From assembly GCA_024402665.1 (NCBI GenBank), contig JAKSTI010000003.1:62001-126000 (forward strand): a stretch of DNA of 64,000 nt. Reading direction: 5' to 3'. The notes beneath the pieces are model-generated. The model was not told the origin of the DNA. It was given only the letters and a program-made list of their open reading frames with translations, and did no database searches. The translations under genes were made by a program, and so were the position numbers. Below are positions 16,017-26,279 of this stretch, one piece after another (positions within the stretch are counted from its first letter, which is position 1; each line of letters starts with the position of its first letter). Source of the DNA: Treponema sp. (lineage in GTDB: Bacteria; Spirochaetota; Spirochaetia; Treponematales; Treponemataceae).

Positions 16017-17039
16017 ATGGTAACCCTAAAAGACATAGCCAGAGAATGTAACGTATCTTTTTCAACAGTAAGTAAGGCTTTACAGGGAAGCAGTGAAATC
16101 AGCTCCGACACAATTAAACTTGTTCAATCAAAAGCAGAAGAATTAGGTTATCATCCAAATATTGCAGCCAGAACATTAAGAACAAATAAAACTTTTGATA
16201 TTGGAATTATTTTTGAAGATAAAACAGGCAGCGGTTTTCAGCATCAGTATTTTGCAAAAATCATCAGCGGACTTCAGGAAGTTGCCCAGAGCAATAACTA
16301 CGATTTGACTTTTACAGGACCAGCTTCCAACAAAGATTACGATTACTACAAACATGTTTACGGCAGAAATTTTGACGGTGTAGCAATCCTTTCTGCAGAT
16401 TTTTCCCGCCCGGATTTACAAAAAGTGGCAAAAAGCGGTCTTCCAGTAGCAACCCTGGATTATTTATATTCAAATCAGGCAATCGCAATTATTAGTGACC
16501 ATAAAACAGGAATGACTGAACTTACAAATTACGTTCTTTCAAAAGGACACAAAAAAATTGCCCTGATTCTTGGAGATGACACTTTAGTTACAAAACAGCG
16601 CAAAGAAGCATTTTTTTCTATATTAAAAGATAACAATATTGAAATTCCCGCTGAATATTTAAAACAGGCCCGCTATCATGATCCTGAACTTTCTAAAAAA
16701 GCTACACAGGAACTGCTTGCCCTTCCAGAACCTCCAACTTGCATTTTCTATCCTGATGATTATGCAGCCCTTGGTGGAATTCAGGAATTAAATTCTAAAA
16801 ATCTTTCTATTGGAAAAGACATCAGTATTGTTGGATACGATGGAATTATGCTTACTTCTATGATGCAGCCACCTCTTACAACATACGAACAGGACGGATT
16901 TAAAATCGGAAAAATTATGGCCACAGAACTTTTGAAACAGATTGAGCAGAAAGAAAAAGCTGTGGATTACGAACCAATTTTGATTTCTGGGAAACTCCTT
17001 AAGGGCGCTACTGTTGCAGATTTAAATTCAAGCCGATAA
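16017..17039 (+). CDS. LacI-family transcriptional regulator
   Basis: A 340-aa regulator: helix-turn-helix at residues 1-25 ([21 protein letters not shown]), hinge helix ([14 protein letters not shown]) and a periplasmic-binding-like sugar-sensor domain to the end ([20 protein letters not shown]). Such proteins repress or activate carbohydrate genes in response to a sugar. A consensus operator lies upstream, so it probably controls itself. No sugar operon is adjacent; targets may be the hemicellulase genes elsewhere. Start ATG 16017 has AGGAG at good spacing. Confidence 0.93.
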   Translation: MVTLKDIARECNVSFSTVSKALQGSSEISSDTIKLVQSKAEELGYHPNIAARTLRTNKTFDIGIIFEDKTGSGFQHQYFAKIISGLQEVAQSNNYDLTFTGPASNKDYDYYKHVYGRNFDGVAILSADFSRPDLQKVAKSGLPVATLDYLYSNQAIAIISDHKTGMTELTNYVLSKGHKKIALILGDDTLVTKQRKEAFFSILKDNNIEIPAEYLKQARYHDPELSKKATQELLALPEPPTCIFYPDDYAALGGIQELNSKNLSIGKDISIVGYDGIMLTSMMQPPLTTYEQDGFKIGKIMATELLKQIEQKEKAVDYEPILISGKLLKGATVADLNSSR

Positions 17040-17046
17040 TTTATTT

Positions 17047-17796
17047 ATGCAGGCTGTAAAATTTTTTAAGAAAAACCTTTTAATCCTTTTAATTTTGATT
17101 TTCTCTCTTCCTGTTTATGCAGGAACTTTATATAAAACAAATGTTGTTGCATCTTATTATGCAGAAGCATTCCACGGTAAAAAAACATCAAATGGCGAAA
17201 CTTTTAATATGAACGCATTAACCTGCGCCCATAAATCACTTCCATTTAATACTGTGATAAAAGTAACAAATCTTAAAAATGGAAAAACTGTAAATGTTCG
17301 TGTAAATGACAGAGGCCCTTTTGTTATTGGCAGAGAAATTGACCTTTCTAAAGCCGCTGCAATCAAACTGGGGATGATTGGGTCTGGGACTACAAAAGTA
17401 AAGCTGGAAATTGAAAAGATGGGACCTAATACAAAAGCAAGCCAGCAGACTGCCGCAAAAGCACAGAAAATGATGAATGCACTTATTGCTTCAAAAGGCG
17501 GATCTAAAACTACAAAAACGACTTCTGCTGTTAAGGTTAAGACTGACAGTTCAAAGTTGCAGCCGGGAACAAAGTGGAATATCCAGACAGGTGCTTTTTC
17601 TTCCAAAGACAATGCAAATAAACAGGCTCAGAAAATCCTTAAGGCGGGGATTAAAAATGTTGTTTTCCAGACAGTAAAATCTACTGGAGTTGTGAGGGTT
17701 GTAATTAAAGAAGTGCCTGCAGAACAAGTTCACGACATTGAAACAAAACTGCAGAAAATCAGTATTACAGATTACACAGTCAAATTAGTAAAATAA
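17047..17796 (+). CDS. rlpA: RlpA-like double-psi beta-barrel protein with SPOR domain
   Basis: A 249-aa exported protein: signal peptide (about residues 1-25), RlpA double-psi beta-barrel (about 30-120, with [17 protein letters not shown] and [16 protein letters not shown] including the catalytic-type Asp), a Lys/Thr linker, and a SPOR domain (about 175-249, [18 protein letters not shown]). The family binds denuded glycan strands through SPOR and, in some species, cleaves them as lytic transglycosylase at septa. No lipobox Cys is seen. It follows the LacI regulator after 7 bp. Confidence 0.9.
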   Translation: MQAVKFFKKNLLILLILIFSLPVYAGTLYKTNVVASYYAEAFHGKKTSNGETFNMNALTCAHKSLPFNTVIKVTNLKNGKTVNVRVNDRGPFVIGREIDLSKAAAIKLGMIGSGTTKVKLEIEKMGPNTKASQQTAAKAQKMMNALIASKGGSKTTKTTSAVKVKTDSSKLQPGTKWNIQTGAFSSKDNANKQAQKILKAGIKNVVFQTVKSTGVVRVVIKEVPAEQVHDIETKLQKISITDYTVKLVK

Positions 17797-17810
17797 ACAT
17801 TTACAGAATA

Positions 17811-17839
17811 TTGCGGTTGACTAGTTACCGTGTTATAAT
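17811..17839 (+). promoter_or_regulatory. Sigma-70-type promoter for the gene at 17883
   Basis: TTGCGG at 17811-17816 and TATAAT at 17834-17839 are separated by 17 bp. Transcription would begin near 17846, which excludes an in-frame start at 17811 and supports the ATG at 17883. Confidence 0.7.
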
Positions 17840-17882
17840 TCAAGATACGTATTTTTCACTATCTTCGGGGGTAAAAAAAAAC

Positions 17883-19571
17883 ATGAACGATTCAGAACTT
17901 GATCCAGAAATTGCAGCATTACTTTCTAATGCACAATCTTCTATTGAAGAAGTAGCAGCTCCATCCCCAAAGATAACTATGTCAAAAGGATTCATCAAAC
18001 AGACAGAAGAAGAACCACGCAGACCAGGTTCAATTCATGAAGTTGATTTAAGCCGCACTTGCTTCCAGAAAATTGAAAATCTTAAAAATGAAACTCCAAA
18101 CGGCTTTTATGATGATCCTAAATATTACAAAGTAACTTTAACTGGAGAAAATGCATCTGCACAGCGTGTTCACCAGGTTCTTTCTAAATACTTAACTTGT
18201 ACAGATCCAAAAGACCGCAGTGTTTACCGTCAGCAGATTGTTACATGCTATTGGGAACTTCTTAGAGGTATGGCTCCTAAAATGACTGATTTAAGTTTGC
18301 CTATGCCAAAAAGAATGCTTATGCGCTACGGAATTATTCTTCCTTCTCTTTTCAAAGCAGAACACAAAGAATTCTTTTCTAAGATGATTTTTGAAAATAA
18401 GTACGGGGAACCAATTCTTTATGTAGATGAATGGTTTAAAGAAATTGCTTCTGGCCGTATGACAAATTCTGCAACTGATGAAAAGAAACAGGTACGTGCC
18501 GCAAATCTTACTCCAGATCAGGCCGCTTCTGCAGAACAGTCACGTCTTATGCAGCTTCAGTCTAAAAACTCAGGTAAACTTCAGAGCTCAGAAAACATGC
18601 TTAATATGAAAGAAAGCGAAAGAGCGATGATTGAAACTGAATTGCGTAATCGTGTTGATACACTTTGTGATCATCTTCCAATTATGGGACTTGAACCACA
18701 CAAAAATGCAATGACAGAAACACAGAGAAAATTATTCTCTGAAATTACAGATTTGCTCCACAGACTTTCTAAAAATGATAAGGAACTTGCTAAGGTTCTT
18801 AGAGAATTCCAGGAATCAAAAGCTTCTTATGATTCTGTTCAGAATAAAATTGAAGCAAATGGTGGTGCAGAAATTATCCAGGCAGATAAAGAATCTGTAA
18901 ATACTGAATTTGAAACAATCCGCCAGATGGCAAAAATGACAATTGGTCGTCGTGGTAATCAGTTCCCAATTTTCACACGAGAATTCTATCACTGTACAGA
19001 AAACGGAACTGGTACTCGTGAAAATGTAATTGAAGTTTTAAGATGGATTGAATCTATTGACCCAGGTGTTTTCCATCGTATTCATAAAAATGTTCCAAAC
19101 AGAATTGTTCCTTACATTCTTCTTGTTCCAACTTACGGAGACAGAGGTTTCTGCTGGGAACCATTTGACCGCTACAATCGTGTAACAAGCCGTGGACGTA
19201 TTGTAATTCCAATGTATCCAAGAGATTTGAAGATTGCTGTTCTTACTGCAGTTGCTGATTTAAGATGGCAGGTTGCTAAGGAAAAAGCTTCTTATTACTG
19301 GATGGAAGAAGGATTAACAGGTCAGTACTACCAGCATGTTGAACAGATGAAATTAAAAGGCGACCTTAAAGAATTCTTTATTGAAGACTATATTTTGTGG
19401 ATGACAAAAGAATCTACAGGTGTTCAGCGTCTTGATAAAGATGTTCGCGGTATCTTCTGGCGTAATATGCCATTCCCTAAAGAATTAAAAGAAGACTTGC
19501 GCAAACGTTCTCTTGTATATGATGAATTGTGTAAGAAAGATGCTAACCGCGAAATGTCTGATGGTTATTAA
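17883..19571 (+). CDS. Conserved-looking cytoplasmic protein of unknown function, coiled-coil centre
   Basis: A 562-aa soluble protein. I start it at ATG 17883 (MNDSELDPEIAALL), preceded by GGGGG and by a promoter whose -10 is at 17834. It has an acidic N-terminus, a globular part (about 40-190), a charged helical coiled-coil centre (about 200-330, DLLHRLSKNDKELAKVLREF) and a C-terminal domain (about 345-562) rich in Trp and Tyr. No signal peptide, membrane segment or catalytic motif is recognised. Codon use matches neighbours, so it looks like a core gene of this lineage. Confidence 0.7.
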   Translation: MNDSELDPEIAALLSNAQSSIEEVAAPSPKITMSKGFIKQTEEEPRRPGSIHEVDLSRTCFQKIENLKNETPNGFYDDPKYYKVTLTGENASAQRVHQVLSKYLTCTDPKDRSVYRQQIVTCYWELLRGMAPKMTDLSLPMPKRMLMRYGIILPSLFKAEHKEFFSKMIFENKYGEPILYVDEWFKEIASGRMTNSATDEKKQVRAANLTPDQAASAEQSRLMQLQSKNSGKLQSSENMLNMKESERAMIETELRNRVDTLCDHLPIMGLEPHKNAMTETQRKLFSEITDLLHRLSKNDKELAKVLREFQESKASYDSVQNKIEANGGAEIIQADKESVNTEFETIRQMAKMTIGRRGNQFPIFTREFYHCTENGTGTRENVIEVLRWIESIDPGVFHRIHKNVPNRIVPYILLVPTYGDRGFCWEPFDRYNRVTSRGRIVIPMYPRDLKIAVLTAVADLRWQVAKEKASYYWMEEGLTGQYYQHVEQMKLKGDLKEFFIEDYILWMTKESTGVQRLDKDVRGIFWRNMPFPKELKEDLRKRSLVYDELCKKDANREMSDGY

Positions 19572-20753
19572 TTATCTGGAACCAAACAGTTTGCCAATAA
19601 TATCTGCACCGCTGATGAAAGTTGCAACACTGCTGCCTAAAGATGACAAAACAAATACAAGTAATACTCTTAAGATTCTGTTTGTGTAGAAACCTTTTAA
19701 TGTTACATCATCCTGTAAAGTTGCCATATCCTGAACTTTAGGTTTACAAACAACTGCCTGAATAATTGCAGTAACAAAACCACAGCCAATAAATGGACAC
19801 AAAGAAGTAATTGGTGCACTAATAAATGCTGCAAGAATTGTAACTGGATGTCCGGCTGCAATCAGTGTAAGAACAGCGGCACAAATTCCGTTCCACAAAA
19901 CCCATGAAAGAATCATTTTTGAACCAAGCTGACTTCCGCCATAAATAAAACCGGCAGCAATAAAACACATAATTGCAATTGGAATAGCCCAGCCAATAAT
20001 TTTTCCTGCAATCCCTTTTTTAGGTACAGAACTGATTTCTTCCATATCACATTTATATTCACCAGTGGCAATCTTCTTAAGGCATTCTTCTACCCCATCA
20101 AGATGACCTGCACCAAGAACAGCAACAACACTATCCCCTTTAGATTCCCAGATTTTTGTTGCCAGATATTCATTTCTTTCATCAATAAGAACTTCTTTAA
20201 TAACAGGCATATAATCAGCCAGTTCGTTCATCATTGAATCCATTTCATTTTTTTCTTTAATAGTTTCAATCTGCTCTTCTGTCATTTCTTCTTTAGAAAA
20301 AGCACTTGAAAGCAAAGCCGCAAGAAGTTTACATTTTCCAAAAAAAGTATTTTTTGCCCAGGCACGTTTTAATGTAATCTGAATAGGTCTGTCTGCCATA
20401 ACAGTTGGAATATTCAAGTCTCCTGCAACTTTCATGGCAGCAAGCATTTCATCTCCAGGTTTTACACCAACATTCTGCCCCATTCTTCTCTGAAAAGATG
20501 CAAGAATAAGATTTGCAAGCAAGAGAAATCCTTCATTTCTTTTCAAAACTTTAACAATATCAAGCTGACTATATTTTTCTGTATTTGTAATAGATTCAGC
20601 ACGTTTGTCATCAAGTTCAATTGCAACACTATCAGGTTTTATTTCTGTAATTGCCCCTTCAACATCCTTAATACTTTCGGCGCTAACATGGGCAGTTCCA
20701 ATAAGTGTTATTTTTCTACCATTTAATTCAAGTTCTCTTCTTGTCTGACTCAT
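19572..20753 (-). CDS. TraB/PrgY-family membrane protein
   Basis: A 393-aa protein from ATG 20753, which overlaps the TPR gene's stop by 4 bp (ATGA). Residues 1-240 form the TraB/GumN-type domain with the paired motifs GTAHVS and VLGAGHLDGV and the conserved IELDDKRAESI; the C-terminal 150 residues contain several hydrophobic helices. In enterococci TraB/PrgY lowers pheromone activity; the fold is related to metalloprotease-like TIKI proteins. The bacterial role here is unknown, and pheromone signalling should not be assumed. Confidence 0.88.
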   Translation of the reverse strand: MSQTRRELELNGRKITLIGTAHVSAESIKDVEGAITEIKPDSVAIELDDKRAESITNTEKYSQLDIVKVLKRNEGFLLLANLILASFQRRMGQNVGVKPGDEMLAAMKVAGDLNIPTVMADRPIQITLKRAWAKNTFFGKCKLLAALLSSAFSKEEMTEEQIETIKEKNEMDSMMNELADYMPVIKEVLIDERNEYLATKIWESKGDSVVAVLGAGHLDGVEECLKKIATGEYKCDMEEISSVPKKGIAGKIIGWAIPIAIMCFIAAGFIYGGSQLGSKMILSWVLWNGICAAVLTLIAAGHPVTILAAFISAPITSLCPFIGCGFVTAIIQAVVCKPKVQDMATLQDDVTLKGFYTNRILRVLLVFVLSSLGSSVATFISGADIIGKLFGSR

Positions 20754-22318
20754 TTTCCAACACTCCATTCTGCAAATCTGTATTCAAAGAACATTGGAGC
20801 CTGCAAGTTGGAAACTCTGGCATAATATTCGTTTGCAACTTCCTGGAATCCGTTCAATTCGTAATACAAGCCCATATAATATAACATTTTGCCTTTTTTG
20901 TTACTATTATCTTCTTTCTGAATCTTCTGAGTCAAAGTTGTTTCTGCATTTTTGCTGTAGCTGTCATTAAAGAATCTTGCCATCTGATATTCCATTGATT
21001 CTCTGTCCAGAGTTTTCATAAGAGAAGCAAGAACTTTCTTAGCATTGATTGTGTCTTTCTGTTTGAAATATGACGCAGCCTGCATCATCTGATAAGAGAA
21101 AGTTTTGTTATATTCATTAGCCTTTGCAAAATACTTTCCTGCTTCCGAATAATTTTTCATATGATATTCAAGAATAGCAATAGATTCGTAAGCATAATAA
21201 TATTTTGGATTTGTTTTGATTACCATTTTGTAGTTTTTAAGGGCATCGCTGTAATGACCAAGTTCATCATGAAGCCCCGCAAGATATGCATAACCAAGGA
21301 AGTATGTATTATCAATTTCAACAGCACGTTCAAATGCTTTGATTGCATCATTATTCATATTTCTGTTTCTATAGTACATACCAAGATCCAGATGATATTC
21401 ATAATTGTAAGGATCACTTTCCAGCGCTTTTAATACATAATTAGTTGCAGATGTATAATTGTTTTCTTCCGCATTGATTTTTCCCATAAGAGCCAAAGCC
21501 GGTGCATTTTCAGGTTCAATTTCAAGAATTTTTTCTCCGTAGCTTTTGGCAGTTTTAATATCATCAAGGAAGTATGAAGACAAAGCAAAGCCGTATAAAG
21601 CCTGAGTATTTTCTGGTTCACTTCTCAAAGCTCTTCTGTAAGAATCTCTGGCTGGTTTATACTTTTTATTAAGGGCATAATCTTCTGCCTGCATAATGTT
21701 TGCCGAAGCATTAAATGGATCTTTATCAAGGACCTGTTTTACTACAGCATTATAACTCTGTTTATCTCCAGAAGCTCTTGCTGCAAAAACTTTGATTTCA
21801 ATTGCATCTTTATTTTGTGGATCTTTTTCAAGAACAGCATTTGCAATTGAGATTGCCTTAGAATACTGACCGTCAGAAAGATAAAGAGAAGCAAGCATAA
21901 GTTTAAATTCTATATCATCTGCAAATTTATCAAGAGAATCTTCGCAAAGTTTGATTGCACCTTTAATATCTCCCGCTGCCAGTAATTGCTGAAGCTTCTG
22001 TGCAATCTGAATATTTTCTGGGATTTCTGGTTCTTTTTCTTCTACTATTTCTGAAGTTTTTTCATTAGATTTTTCTGTATCTTCAAGAATAACAGGATCC
22101 TGAATTATGATTTCTGTTTCAGATTCTTTACTTGGTTCAATTACAACATCCTGATTCTGAACAACAGATTCTTTTTCTGGTTCCTGCTTTTCTGGTACCT
22201 GTTTTTCAGGTGCAGCAGGAGTCTGATTACTTTCACCCTTTCCCATAAATGGCAGGTTAACACAACCTGTTACAAAAAACAGACTAAAAATTAAAAGACC
22301 ATAAACTACTTTTCTCAT
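20750..22318 (-). CDS. TPR-repeat lipoprotein
   Basis: A 522-aa lipoprotein with lipobox VTGC (Cys about residue 19), a Pro/Glu/Gln-rich stalk (about 25-100) and around ten tetratricopeptide repeats (about 105-480; clear units DIEFKLMLASLYLSDGQYSKA and TYFLGYAYLAGLHDELGHYS). TPRs scaffold protein complexes; lipid attachment places it in the periplasmic or outer-membrane leaflet. Translationally coupled to the downstream TraB-family gene. Partner unknown. Confidence 0.85.
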   Translation of the reverse strand: MRKVVYGLLIFSLFFVTGCVNLPFMGKGESNQTPAAPEKQVPEKQEPEKESVVQNQDVVIEPSKESETEIIIQDPVILEDTEKSNEKTSEIVEEKEPEIPENIQIAQKLQQLLAAGDIKGAIKLCEDSLDKFADDIEFKLMLASLYLSDGQYSKAISIANAVLEKDPQNKDAIEIKVFAARASGDKQSYNAVVKQVLDKDPFNASANIMQAEDYALNKKYKPARDSYRRALRSEPENTQALYGFALSSYFLDDIKTAKSYGEKILEIEPENAPALALMGKINAEENNYTSATNYVLKALESDPYNYEYHLDLGMYYRNRNMNNDAIKAFERAVEIDNTYFLGYAYLAGLHDELGHYSDALKNYKMVIKTNPKYYYAYESIAILEYHMKNYSEAGKYFAKANEYNKTFSYQMMQAASYFKQKDTINAKKVLASLMKTLDRESMEYQMARFFNDSYSKNAETTLTQKIQKEDNSNKKGKMLYYMGLYYELNGFQEVANEYYARVSNLQAPMFFEYRFAEWSVGK

Positions 22319-22403
22319 TTTTTATTCCTTGTTATGCACAATATGCATATGTTTTGCTCTGCATAGTTGAAATTAATTCAATCATTAACTAAACTTAATC
22401 ATT

Positions 22404-24434
22404 ATGAGTATGCGTTCATTTAGAAAAGGTTTAGTTCTTGCGTTTGCCGAACTTGTTATTATCATCGGCATTTTTATTCTTCAATTTAGAACAGATTCTA
22501 CTATTATTGAAAAAATTGGCGGGCTTCAGGTTACACTTGAAAAGCTTGAATCTCCAGAAAATAATGTTGCACTTCAGAATAAGATGATTGTTAATTACAA
22601 TGGTCTTAATTTCTATTCTGATGACCAGAATTCTGCAAAAGTTCTCTTTAAGGGAAAATCAAAACCTCAGGATATTCAGGTTATCAACTGGGAAAAAGAT
22701 GAAGGCCAGGGTGTAACAGTATTCTTTACAAATGACATTGCACTTTTCTTTGATTTATCTAGCCCTGAAGCTGGAGCAACTCTTTCTGTATCTACAGACA
22801 TTCCAGAAGAAATTGATGCCCTTATGCTTCCTTACAGTTTTGCTTACAATATGGACATTCAGAAGGATGAAGGAAACAAAGTTCTTCTTACAAACAAAAA
22901 TATTACATGGAACTTCACAACAAATCAGGTTAAAGACGGTTTCATTTACTTTACAGGCCGCGATTCTATGGCTCACTACTCTGTATATGATGATACAAAG
23001 AAATTCACATTCGATGTACTTACAGAACTTGCCGCTGCAGATCAGGATGTATTCAACAGAACAGTTTCTTCTCTTAAGACAAATCTTATCAGCTCATTCA
23101 AAAAAGTTGTTAATGATGAATTTACAGAACTTTCTGCTATTGCTTACGTTGCTGCTATGGCCGAAGACGGAAAATATCAGCAGGCAATTGATGAAATCCC
23201 ATCTTCATACAAGAAAAGTGATAAGAGAACTTATCTTTCTGCACCATACTTCAACAACCTTTCTAAGATGAACACAACAATCGACCGTGAAATCAAAAAG
23301 AAGGAAGCAGAAGTTACAAAAGCAGCAGAAACACTTTCTCTTGAAGCATTCAATTCAGATGACTTTGCCGCATACCTTTCTATTTATCCAAATGCAAATG
23401 CAGTCAGAACAATTCTTCAGAACGCTGCCAATGCAGATACTCAGCTTGCAACAATTGCACAGGCAACAGGTGTTATTAAAACTTACGTTAATTTACGAAA
23501 GTACAATCCTGATTTTGCTGCTATTCTTGCACCTGCTATGGAAAATTATGTTGAAAAACTTGCTTCAGCATGTACATTTGAAAACAACGAACTTAAGATT
23601 TCTGAAAATGACCAGTTCCTTTCTGTATTACAGGCTGTAGATACTGGTGTTGCTCTTATGCGTTACGGTTTAGTTTCTAACCAGCAGACTTATGTTAAAG
23701 CAGGACGTGTAATTGTTAATACTTATATTCCTGAAGGTATCTCTTTTGATTTAAGAACACTTACTACACTTTACCCAATTCTTGCTTTCGAAAACTGGTA
23801 CTATCCACACTTTGAAATGATTAAGTCAGATCCTGCAGATTTAATGTGGGCATGGACTTGTGCAGAAAAGATTACATATACTCAGGATAAAGAAAACGGA
23901 CTTACACTTTCTATTAAATTCCCAGAAAGTTACATTCACCACGTTATCTTCAAAGGTATTCCTAAATTCAATGCAATCTACATTTACAATATGGCATACC
24001 GTACAGACCCTCGCTTTGAAACTTATAACTCTTCTGGTTACGTTTACAAAGAAGACGGCTACTCATTACTCCTTAAATCTAGACATAAGGAAGCTGTTGA
24101 GACTGTAAGAATGACATATCCAAATGGCGTAGCACCAAAGAAAAATAATCAGACTGCAGCATCTTCTGGAAGCGGAACAACAACTACTGCTTCAGAACAG
24201 AGAGCAGCTGCAACTGCAAATTATACAGTAACTCTTGAAGAAGCTCCTGGTGGAAAAAAACGTACAATTGTTCAGGTAATCCGCTCTGTACGTCCAGATC
24301 TTTCTTCAACAGAAGCAAACAATCTTTTCTCTAATGTGCCTTCAGTTATTAAAGAAAATATGACATCCGCAGAAGCAGATGAACTTATTGCAAAACTTGA
24401 AGAAGCAGGCGGAAAAGCTTCAAAGAAAAAATAA
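22404..24434 (+). CDS. Membrane-anchored protein with C-terminal ribosomal L7/L12-like domain
   Basis: A 676-aa protein with one N-terminal transmembrane segment (about residues 10-28, LVLAFAELVIIIGIFILQF), a large beta-rich extracytoplasmic region (about 30-270), a helical region (about 280-420), a further domain to about 580, an Ser/Thr/Ala linker and a C-terminal 70 residues (607-676; 24222-24431) that resemble the L7/L12 C-terminal domain: YTVTLEEAP, IVQVIRSVRPDLSSTEANNL, VPSVIKENM, ADELIAKLEEAGG. In L12 this domain recruits translation factors; here it is presumably on the far side of the membrane, so it probably serves another binding role. The rest is unrecognised. Confidence 0.78.
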   Translation: MSMRSFRKGLVLAFAELVIIIGIFILQFRTDSTIIEKIGGLQVTLEKLESPENNVALQNKMIVNYNGLNFYSDDQNSAKVLFKGKSKPQDIQVINWEKDEGQGVTVFFTNDIALFFDLSSPEAGATLSVSTDIPEEIDALMLPYSFAYNMDIQKDEGNKVLLTNKNITWNFTTNQVKDGFIYFTGRDSMAHYSVYDDTKKFTFDVLTELAAADQDVFNRTVSSLKTNLISSFKKVVNDEFTELSAIAYVAAMAEDGKYQQAIDEIPSSYKKSDKRTYLSAPYFNNLSKMNTTIDREIKKKEAEVTKAAETLSLEAFNSDDFAAYLSIYPNANAVRTILQNAANADTQLATIAQATGVIKTYVNLRKYNPDFAAILAPAMENYVEKLASACTFENNELKISENDQFLSVLQAVDTGVALMRYGLVSNQQTYVKAGRVIVNTYIPEGISFDLRTLTTLYPILAFENWYYPHFEMIKSDPADLMWAWTCAEKITYTQDKENGLTLSIKFPESYIHHVIFKGIPKFNAIYIYNMAYRTDPRFETYNSSGYVYKEDGYSLLLKSRHKEAVETVRMTYPNGVAPKKNNQTAASSGSGTTTTASEQRAAATANYTVTLEEAPGGKKRTIVQVIRSVRPDLSSTEANNLFSNVPSVIKENMTSAEADELIAKLEEAGGKASKKK

Positions 24435-24506
24435 CAGTTACTATTAATTTCATATAACCGCGGTTCTAACCTTTTTTATTTCTCATAAATATGTTAGTCT
24501 TTATTT

Positions 24507-26225
24507 ATGGCTAAAACTTTTGACGATAAAAAAATCATCTACACAATGGACCGCGTGTCCCGCTCTTATGGTACTAAAGTTGTATTAAAAGACATTAGTA
24601 TTTCTTATTATTATGGTGCAAAAATCGGTGTAATTGGACCTAATGGTTCTGGTAAATCATCACTTTTTAAAATCCTTGCTGGTATTGATAAAGACTTTGC
24701 CGGTGAAACTTCTATGGCACCAGGCTACACAATTGGTTATCTTGAACAGGAACCAGAACTTGAAGCCGGAAAAACAGTAATGGATATTGTAAAAGAAGGC
24801 GTTAAACCTATTACAGACCTTCTTGAAGAATTTGATAAAATTAATGAAGCTTTTGGTGACCCAGATGCTGACTTTGATAAGCTTTGTGCAAGACAGGGTG
24901 AAATCCAGGAAAAACTTGATGCCTGTGATGCATGGAATCTTGATAATAACCTTGAACTTGCTATGGATGCCCTTCGCTGTCCACCAAGTGATCAGATTGT
25001 TGATGTGCTTTCTGGAGGTGAACGTCGCCGTGTTGCTTTGTGTCGTCTTCTTTTGCAGAAACCAGATATTCTTTTATTAGACGAACCTACTAACCACCTT
25101 GATGCAGAAACTGTTGCATGGCTTGAAAACCATCTTCATACATACCCAGGTACAGTAATTGCTATTACTCACGACCGTTACTTCCTTGATGATGTAGCAG
25201 GCTGGATTCTTGAATTGGACCGTGGTGAAGGATATCCATTTAAAGGAAACTATTCATCTTGGCTTGAACAGAAAAATGCCCGCCTTGCACAGGAAGCTAA
25301 AAACGAATCTCAGCGCCAGAAAGAATTGCAGCGAGAATTGGAATGGATTCACATGAGCGCAAAAGGTCGTCAGGCTAAACATAAGGAACATATTTCCCGC
25401 TACAACGAACTTATGTCTCAGGGCGGAAAAACTCAGTTTAAAGATACACAGATTTCTATTCCTGCTGGTCCACGCCTTGGAAACCAGGTAATTGATGCAG
25501 AAAACATTACTAAATCTTTTGGAGACAAACTTTTATTTGAAAATTTAAGTTTCCACATTCCTGCAGGTGCAATTGTTGGTATTGTTGGTCCTAACGGTGC
25601 TGGTAAAACTACACTCTTCAAACTCATTGCAGGTATTGAAAAACCTGATGCCGGGGAAATTAAGATTGGCCAGACAGTAAAAGCAGTTTACGTAGACCAG
25701 ATGCGTTCTACTCTTGATGAAAACAAAACTGTTTACGAAACACTTTCTGGTGGTGCCGATTTAATTAAACTTGGTGCTGTTGATGAAAAAGGACGTGCCC
25801 TTGAAGGTGGAGTGCGTGAAGTAAATGCTCATGCTTATTGTGGCTGGTTCAACTTTGGTGGTGCAGATCAGAACAAAAAAGTCAGCGTTCTTTCTGGTGG
25901 TGAAAAAAATCGTCTTAATCTTGGACTTATGCTTAAAGAAAGCGGCAACGTATTAATGCTTGACGAACCTACAAACGACCTTGATGTTGAAACAGTTCGT
26001 GCTTTGGAAGAAGCATTGGAAGACTTTGCCGGTTGTGCTTTAGTTGTAAGCCATGACCGCTGGTTCCTTGACCGTATCTGTACACATATTCTTGCATTTG
26101 AAAATAATTCGGAAGTTCGTTTCTTTGAAGGAAACTGGTCTGAATATGCTGAATGGAAAAAAGAACAGTTTGGTGAAGATGCCGGGGTTCCAAAACGTAC
26201 AGTTTACAGAAAACTCAGCAGATAA
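24507..26225 (+). CDS. ettA: Energy-dependent translational throttle protein EttA (ABC-F)
   Basis: A 572-aa ABC-F ATPase with two ATP-binding domains: Walker A GPNGSGKSS with signature LSGGERRRVALCRLL, and Walker A GPNGAGKTT with signature LSGGEKNRLNLG. The EttA-typical helical arm (residues about 90-135) and the linker (WIHMSAKGRQAKHKEHISRY) are present, and the length is the family norm. EttA binds the ribosomal E site and gates the first elongation steps according to ATP level. No membrane segments. Preceded by a palindrome AACCGCGGTT at about 24457. Confidence 0.93.
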   Translation: MAKTFDDKKIIYTMDRVSRSYGTKVVLKDISISYYYGAKIGVIGPNGSGKSSLFKILAGIDKDFAGETSMAPGYTIGYLEQEPELEAGKTVMDIVKEGVKPITDLLEEFDKINEAFGDPDADFDKLCARQGEIQEKLDACDAWNLDNNLELAMDALRCPPSDQIVDVLSGGERRRVALCRLLLQKPDILLLDEPTNHLDAETVAWLENHLHTYPGTVIAITHDRYFLDDVAGWILELDRGEGYPFKGNYSSWLEQKNARLAQEAKNESQRQKELQRELEWIHMSAKGRQAKHKEHISRYNELMSQGGKTQFKDTQISIPAGPRLGNQVIDAENITKSFGDKLLFENLSFHIPAGAIVGIVGPNGAGKTTLFKLIAGIEKPDAGEIKIGQTVKAVYVDQMRSTLDENKTVYETLSGGADLIKLGAVDEKGRALEGGVREVNAHAYCGWFNFGGADQNKKVSVLSGGEKNRLNLGLMLKESGNVLMLDEPTNDLDVETVRALEEALEDFAGCALVVSHDRWFLDRICTHILAFENNSEVRFFEGNWSEYAEWKKEQFGEDAGVPKRTVYRKLSR

Positions 26226-26279
26226 ATTAAACGTTTTACTTTTAGCAAAATATAATTTATAATTTTTCATATTAACAAT

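Noticed and set aside
15923-16111. 62-aa minus-strand ORF
   Set aside because: It covers the lacI operator, start and helix-turn-helix coding region in antisense and has no ribosome site; it is a shadow.
19572-20753. Pheromone-inhibitor system from the TraB-family match
   Set aside because: The family is widespread without pheromone plasmids and no pheromone-related genes are nearby.
24457-24466. Palindrome AACCGCGGTT before ettA as operator
   Set aside because: Only 10 bp, single occurrence noticed, no promoter relation clear; too weak to annotate as a site.
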